Position numbers and translations under genes: made by a program
Part shown: positions 61,330 through 64,000 of the stretch, in pieces
Numbering within the stretch: the first letter of the stretch is position 1
Layout of the letters: the number at the start of each line of letters is the position of its first letter
The notes under the pieces: generated by a model
The model's input: only the letters and a program-made list of their open reading frames with translations
Told to the model about the DNA's origin: nothing
The model's database searches: none
DNA from: SIG575 sp045534165
Lineage (GTDB): Bacteria > Bacillota > Clostridia > Oscillospirales > Acutalibacteraceae
Reading direction: 5' to 3'
NCBI GenBank assembly: GCA_045534165.1
Contig: JAZSJD010000055.1
Coordinates: 130,535-194,534, forward strand
DNA length: 64,000 bases

Positions 61330-63504
61330 TTATACTTTAATAGATTTTATATATGTGGAATCATTGAATGTTGTATGTACTTTATTTGCCGAAGCAGGAA
61401 CAGTAGTGATGTAATCTGTTGAAACAACATACTCATCAACAAATGAAAAATCCGTTATATATGTATCTTTATACATTGTAACATAAACATCGGGGTTAAT
61501 ACAAGATTGAGGCAAAGTTTCTTCGTTTAATTTGCCATAAAAATTTATTAAAATCCTTTTGCCACCAACTTTCGCAAGAGCAAAAGAGCAATCTTTCATT
61601 GTATAATAATCAATAACAAGTTTTGAACCAAAATATTCTGCTCTCACCAAATCAGCTGATGTTACATTGGGACTTATAAAAGAGAATTTATATTCCGCCG
61701 AAGTAACGACAGATTCGATTTCAAACTTTTCTTTGATATATTTTGCTTTATTGACCAAAGTCAGGCTATTATTTACCGGCAGAAAAACAGCTTTTATTTT
61801 CTGCACACCTTCTTCTTCAAGATAGTCTGAAATCTTATTTTCTGCTGAATATCCTCCGCCACAGCAAAGCATTACAGCCTCATTATTATGAGAAAAGGTC
61901 GCACACATTCCATCTTCAACATCTATTACTGCAAACTCTATAAAATTTGTTTTATAAACCATAGGAATTAAGTTTGAAACGAGAAAAGCCGGTATCAAAA
62001 ACAAAGTAAAAATCATTGTTTTACGCTTTAACGGCAGCTTTACAAAAGCTAACAAAACAACAAGCAAAAGCACAAGACAAATGAAAATATAATTCATATT
62101 ATCTGAAACATTTACATATAGCTGTTCAAATTGAGCTAATTTATCAACCACAAAATAAATAAGTTTTGAAGTTAAAATTGATATTGCAAATAAAACTTTT
62201 CCTATCAGTGAGTTTGAAAAAATATCCAGCACAACTGTACCGATACCGCCTGTTACCATTGTTACGGTAGATAACGATGAAATAAAGAAATTCGAAACAA
62301 CACTTAACAAAGAAAACCTTATGTTATAAAGTACACATATGGGATATGTAAAAATCTGTGCTGAAAGTGAAACTAAAACCAACGGAACAGAATAAGACAA
62401 AATTTTTCTGACTGCTTTATTTTTAATAAGTAAAATTTTAGAATTAATTTTATCATAAAGAAAATTATTCATCAGTAATATTCCGAATACAGATGCAAAT
62501 GAAAATACCGTACCAACATTATATACCGAAAACGGGTCAATGGCTGTAAGAATAAGAGCAGAAATGCCCAATGTATTCAATGAATCAGGTTTTTCTCCGC
62601 AGATGATTCCGATATAAGTGAAGATCATCATTATTCCTGCTCTGATAACTGAAGGTGTGAAACCGGTAAAAGCCATGAAAATAACAAGAAATAAAATTGA
62701 AACTACAGATGAAACTTTTCTTGATAAAAGTAATCTCAACAGCTTATACAGAATGCCTGACCACATTGCGGTATGTAAACCTGATACCACAAGAATGTGC
62801 GAAGTGCCTGTTACTCTGAATCTGTCAAGGGCTTCATCACTCAATAAATCTTTTTCACCAAAAGTTATTCCTGAAATAAAACCACCAATATCATTATCAA
62901 GCAGCCCTGACACAACATCAACAAGTTTATACCTATATGATAAAATATAATACATAATTGGTTTTTCTGTGTTTTCAGAAACTTTCAAAGATGAACCCGA
63001 TGCTGAACCTATCAGACTGATCCTTTTTGATTTATATGATTTGGCAACACCATCATCCATAGAATCAACAGCATACAAATTCGCTTTAAGATTGACTCTG
63101 TCGTAAAGCTCTGTTCCCTCAGGCAACGTAAGAGAGCTTACTTTTATTTTTGTTGAAACATCATCAGAATTAATTTTATCAGTTTTAATCACCAGATGAT
63201 ATTTGTTATTTGAAAAATATGGCTTTTCGCAGATTACTCCTGAAATTTTTACATTCTTTGCTGCAAAATATTCTTCATACGTTCTGAAATTCATATCTGT
63301 AACATAAAACAAAACACTTGCACAAAGAACAACCGAACTGATAACTGCAAAAAGTTTTATTTTCTTCTGCTTTAAAAGAACGAAAAAGACCGTTATAAGG
63401 AAAACAGGCAACATATACAAAGCTTTTTCAAACCCAAAATGAGATAATACAATTGTGGTTATGAAAAATACTGCGCCTATAATCCCTAACGGTCTTTTAA
63501 TCAT
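61330..63504 (-). CDS. comEC: ComEC/Rec2-like DNA channel with degenerate C-terminal domain
   Basis: 724 residues. ComEC forms the membrane pore through which single-stranded DNA enters in transformation. An N-terminal pair of helices, an OB-type DUF4131 domain (about 60-170), then the competence domain with SHILVVSGLHTAMWSG and about eight helices. The C-terminal region (about 540-724) aligns in place with the metallo-beta-lactamase domain but lacks its metal motif: where HxHxDH is expected there is FLPVNNSLT, and the usual DVGQGD is DVEDGM. Any nuclease activity is probably lost. The gene lies between hit and holA. Confidence 0.9.
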   Translation of the reverse strand: MIKRPLGIIGAVFFITTIVLSHFGFEKALYMLPVFLITVFFVLLKQKKIKLFAVISSVVLCASVLFYVTDMNFRTYEEYFAAKNVKISGVICEKPYFSNNKYHLVIKTDKINSDDVSTKIKVSSLTLPEGTELYDRVNLKANLYAVDSMDDGVAKSYKSKRISLIGSASGSSLKVSENTEKPIMYYILSYRYKLVDVVSGLLDNDIGGFISGITFGEKDLLSDEALDRFRVTGTSHILVVSGLHTAMWSGILYKLLRLLLSRKVSSVVSILFLVIFMAFTGFTPSVIRAGIMMIFTYIGIICGEKPDSLNTLGISALILTAIDPFSVYNVGTVFSFASVFGILLMNNFLYDKINSKILLIKNKAVRKILSYSVPLVLVSLSAQIFTYPICVLYNIRFSLLSVVSNFFISSLSTVTMVTGGIGTVVLDIFSNSLIGKVLFAISILTSKLIYFVVDKLAQFEQLYVNVSDNMNYIFICLVLLLVVLLAFVKLPLKRKTMIFTLFLIPAFLVSNLIPMVYKTNFIEFAVIDVEDGMCATFSHNNEAVMLCCGGGYSAENKISDYLEEEGVQKIKAVFLPVNNSLTLVNKAKYIKEKFEIESVVTSAEYKFSFISPNVTSADLVRAEYFGSKLVIDYYTMKDCSFALAKVGGKRILINFYGKLNEETLPQSCINPDVYVTMYKDTYITDFSFVDEYVVSTDYITTVPASANKVHTTFNDSTYIKSIKV

Positions 63505-63521
63505 TTTATTCTATCTCCCTA

Positions 63522-63863
63522 TCAACCTGCCGGCCAAGTGAAGTTTCTGCCACCCATAAGATGGAAATGAAGATGTTTTACAGTCTGTCCTCCTGCTTCA
63601 CCAATGTTGGTCACAACTCTGTAACCATCATCTGAAATATTGTTTTCTTTAGCAAGAAGTGCTGCAACTTCAAAAATATGTGCAACTATTGAACTGTTTT
63701 CTGCTGTTATTTCATTAACTGAACCAATATGCTGTTTGGGAATAATCAGAATGTGAACAGGTGCCTGAGGGTCGATATCGTGAAAAGCATACACAAGATC
63801 ATCTTCATATGTTTTTTTTGACGGAATTTCACCTGCGATTATTTTACAAAATAAACAATCCAT
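63522..63863 (-). CDS. HIT family nucleotide hydrolase (HinT-like)
   Basis: 113 residues, full-length. The histidine triad His97-x-His99-x-His101 in KHLHFHLMGGR is clear, and CLFCKIIAGEIPS opens as in HinT proteins, with a zinc-type Cys pair. HinT hydrolyses adenosine phosphoramidates. It lies 17 bases after the alaS end, behind AAAGGAAG. Confidence 0.96.
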   Translation of the reverse strand: MDCLFCKIIAGEIPSKKTYEDDLVYAFHDIDPQAPVHILIIPKQHIGSVNEITAENSSIVAHIFEVAALLAKENNISDDGYRVVTNIGEAGGQTVKHLHFHLMGGRNFTWPAG

Positions 63864-63880
63864 TTTGAAATCTTCCTTTC

Positions 63881-64000
63881 TTATTTTGCCATTGAAGAAA
63901 CAATTGCTTCAACACCTGCAACAGCTTCTTCTGCCTTTGTAATATCTTTACCGCCTGCCATTGCGAAATCAGGACGTCCGCCGCCTGAACCGCCTGCAAG
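63881..64000 (-). CDS. alaS: Alanyl-tRNA synthetase, C-terminal fragment
   Basis: Only the last 39 codons lie in the window. The glycine-rich LAGGSGGGRPDFAMAGGKD segment is the conserved C-Ala domain end of AlaS, and the final helix has KAEEAVAGVEAIVSSMAK before TAA at 63881-63883. The gene continues beyond 64000. It is transcribed into hit and probably the genes behind. Confidence 0.88.
   Translation of the reverse strand, partial: LAGGSGGGRPDFAMAGGKDITKAEEAVAGVEAIVSSMAK

Noticed and set aside
1..64000. CRISPR arrays, insertion sequences, integrases or prophage genes
   Set aside because: No regularly spaced repeats, transposase or phage-like reading frames were seen.

Overview
The window looks like chromosomal DNA of a spore-forming, low-GC clostridium, most likely from the Oscillospiraceae/Ruminococcaceae. 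The reasons are the AT-rich sequence with A-rich coding strands, a complete spoIIIAA-AH operon, a SpoVAF-type germination protein, the asp23-nusB-xseAB-ispA-dxs-tlyA-argR-recN block known from Firmicutes, a diadenylate cyclase pair, an RNase M5-type protein, strong AGGAGG ribosome sites, and a dockerin-bearing secreted protein. Family assignments rest on reading the translated sequence, not on database searches.

Layout. 1-4.4 kb: fatty-acid kinase pair (DegV/FakB and the start of FakA), a tRNA-modification pair (TcdA, TtcA), a metallophosphoesterase and a solitary MazF. 4.4-8.1 kb: a cell-surface cluster on the minus strand with a sorting-signal protein (APQTG), class B sortase, histidine-rich LCP protein and cohesin-like membrane protein. 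8.1-10.4 kb: lipoprotein cyclophilin and GH36 alpha-galactosidase, divergent from a DUF1846 gene. 12.2-14.3 kb: tRNA-Val(GAC) followed without a visible break by a glutaminase-A-like gene. 14.3-17.9 kb: alpha/beta hydrolase, YgjV-like protein and an unrecognised 586-residue secreted protein with a structured 5' leader. 18.1-24.5 kb: a tight minus-strand operon (two M42 aminopeptidases, GNAT, PLP lyase, DUF2461, phosphohexomutase). 24.5-28.9 kb: polysaccharide deacetylase, then a germination locus (SpoVAF, SleC-like SpoIID/PG-binding enzyme, unknown partner).

29-39.4 kb: housekeeping operon from asp23/nusB through exonuclease VII, isoprenoid genes, tlyA, nadK, argR and recN to DUF896 and a short pyrophosphatase. 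39.4-44.1 kb: spoIIIAA-AH, which builds the mother-cell side of the feeding-tube channel between mother cell and forespore. 44.2-50.4 kb: YfhO membrane protein, an OmpR-type two-component system and a monoglyceride-lipase-like hydrolase. 50.5-55.4 kb: a 1601-residue repeat protein ending in a type I dockerin. 55.5-64 kb: cdaR/cdaA, a cysteine desulfurase with a DUF3343 sulfur/selenium-carrier-like protein behind a Shine-Dalgarno-hiding hairpin, ispF, RNase M5-like, holA, comEC with a degenerate C-terminal domain, a HIT hydrolase and the 3' end of alaS.

Themes that link genes: surface anchoring (sortase, sorting substrate, cohesin-like and dockerin proteins), sporulation and germination, and tRNA/sulfur chemistry (TtcA, TcdA, TsaD paralogue, cysteine desulfurase). 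No CRISPR array, insertion sequence, prophage or rRNA gene was seen. No gap between genes exceeds 300 bases; the longest, 17811-18098, holds a promoter, two hairpins and a terminator.
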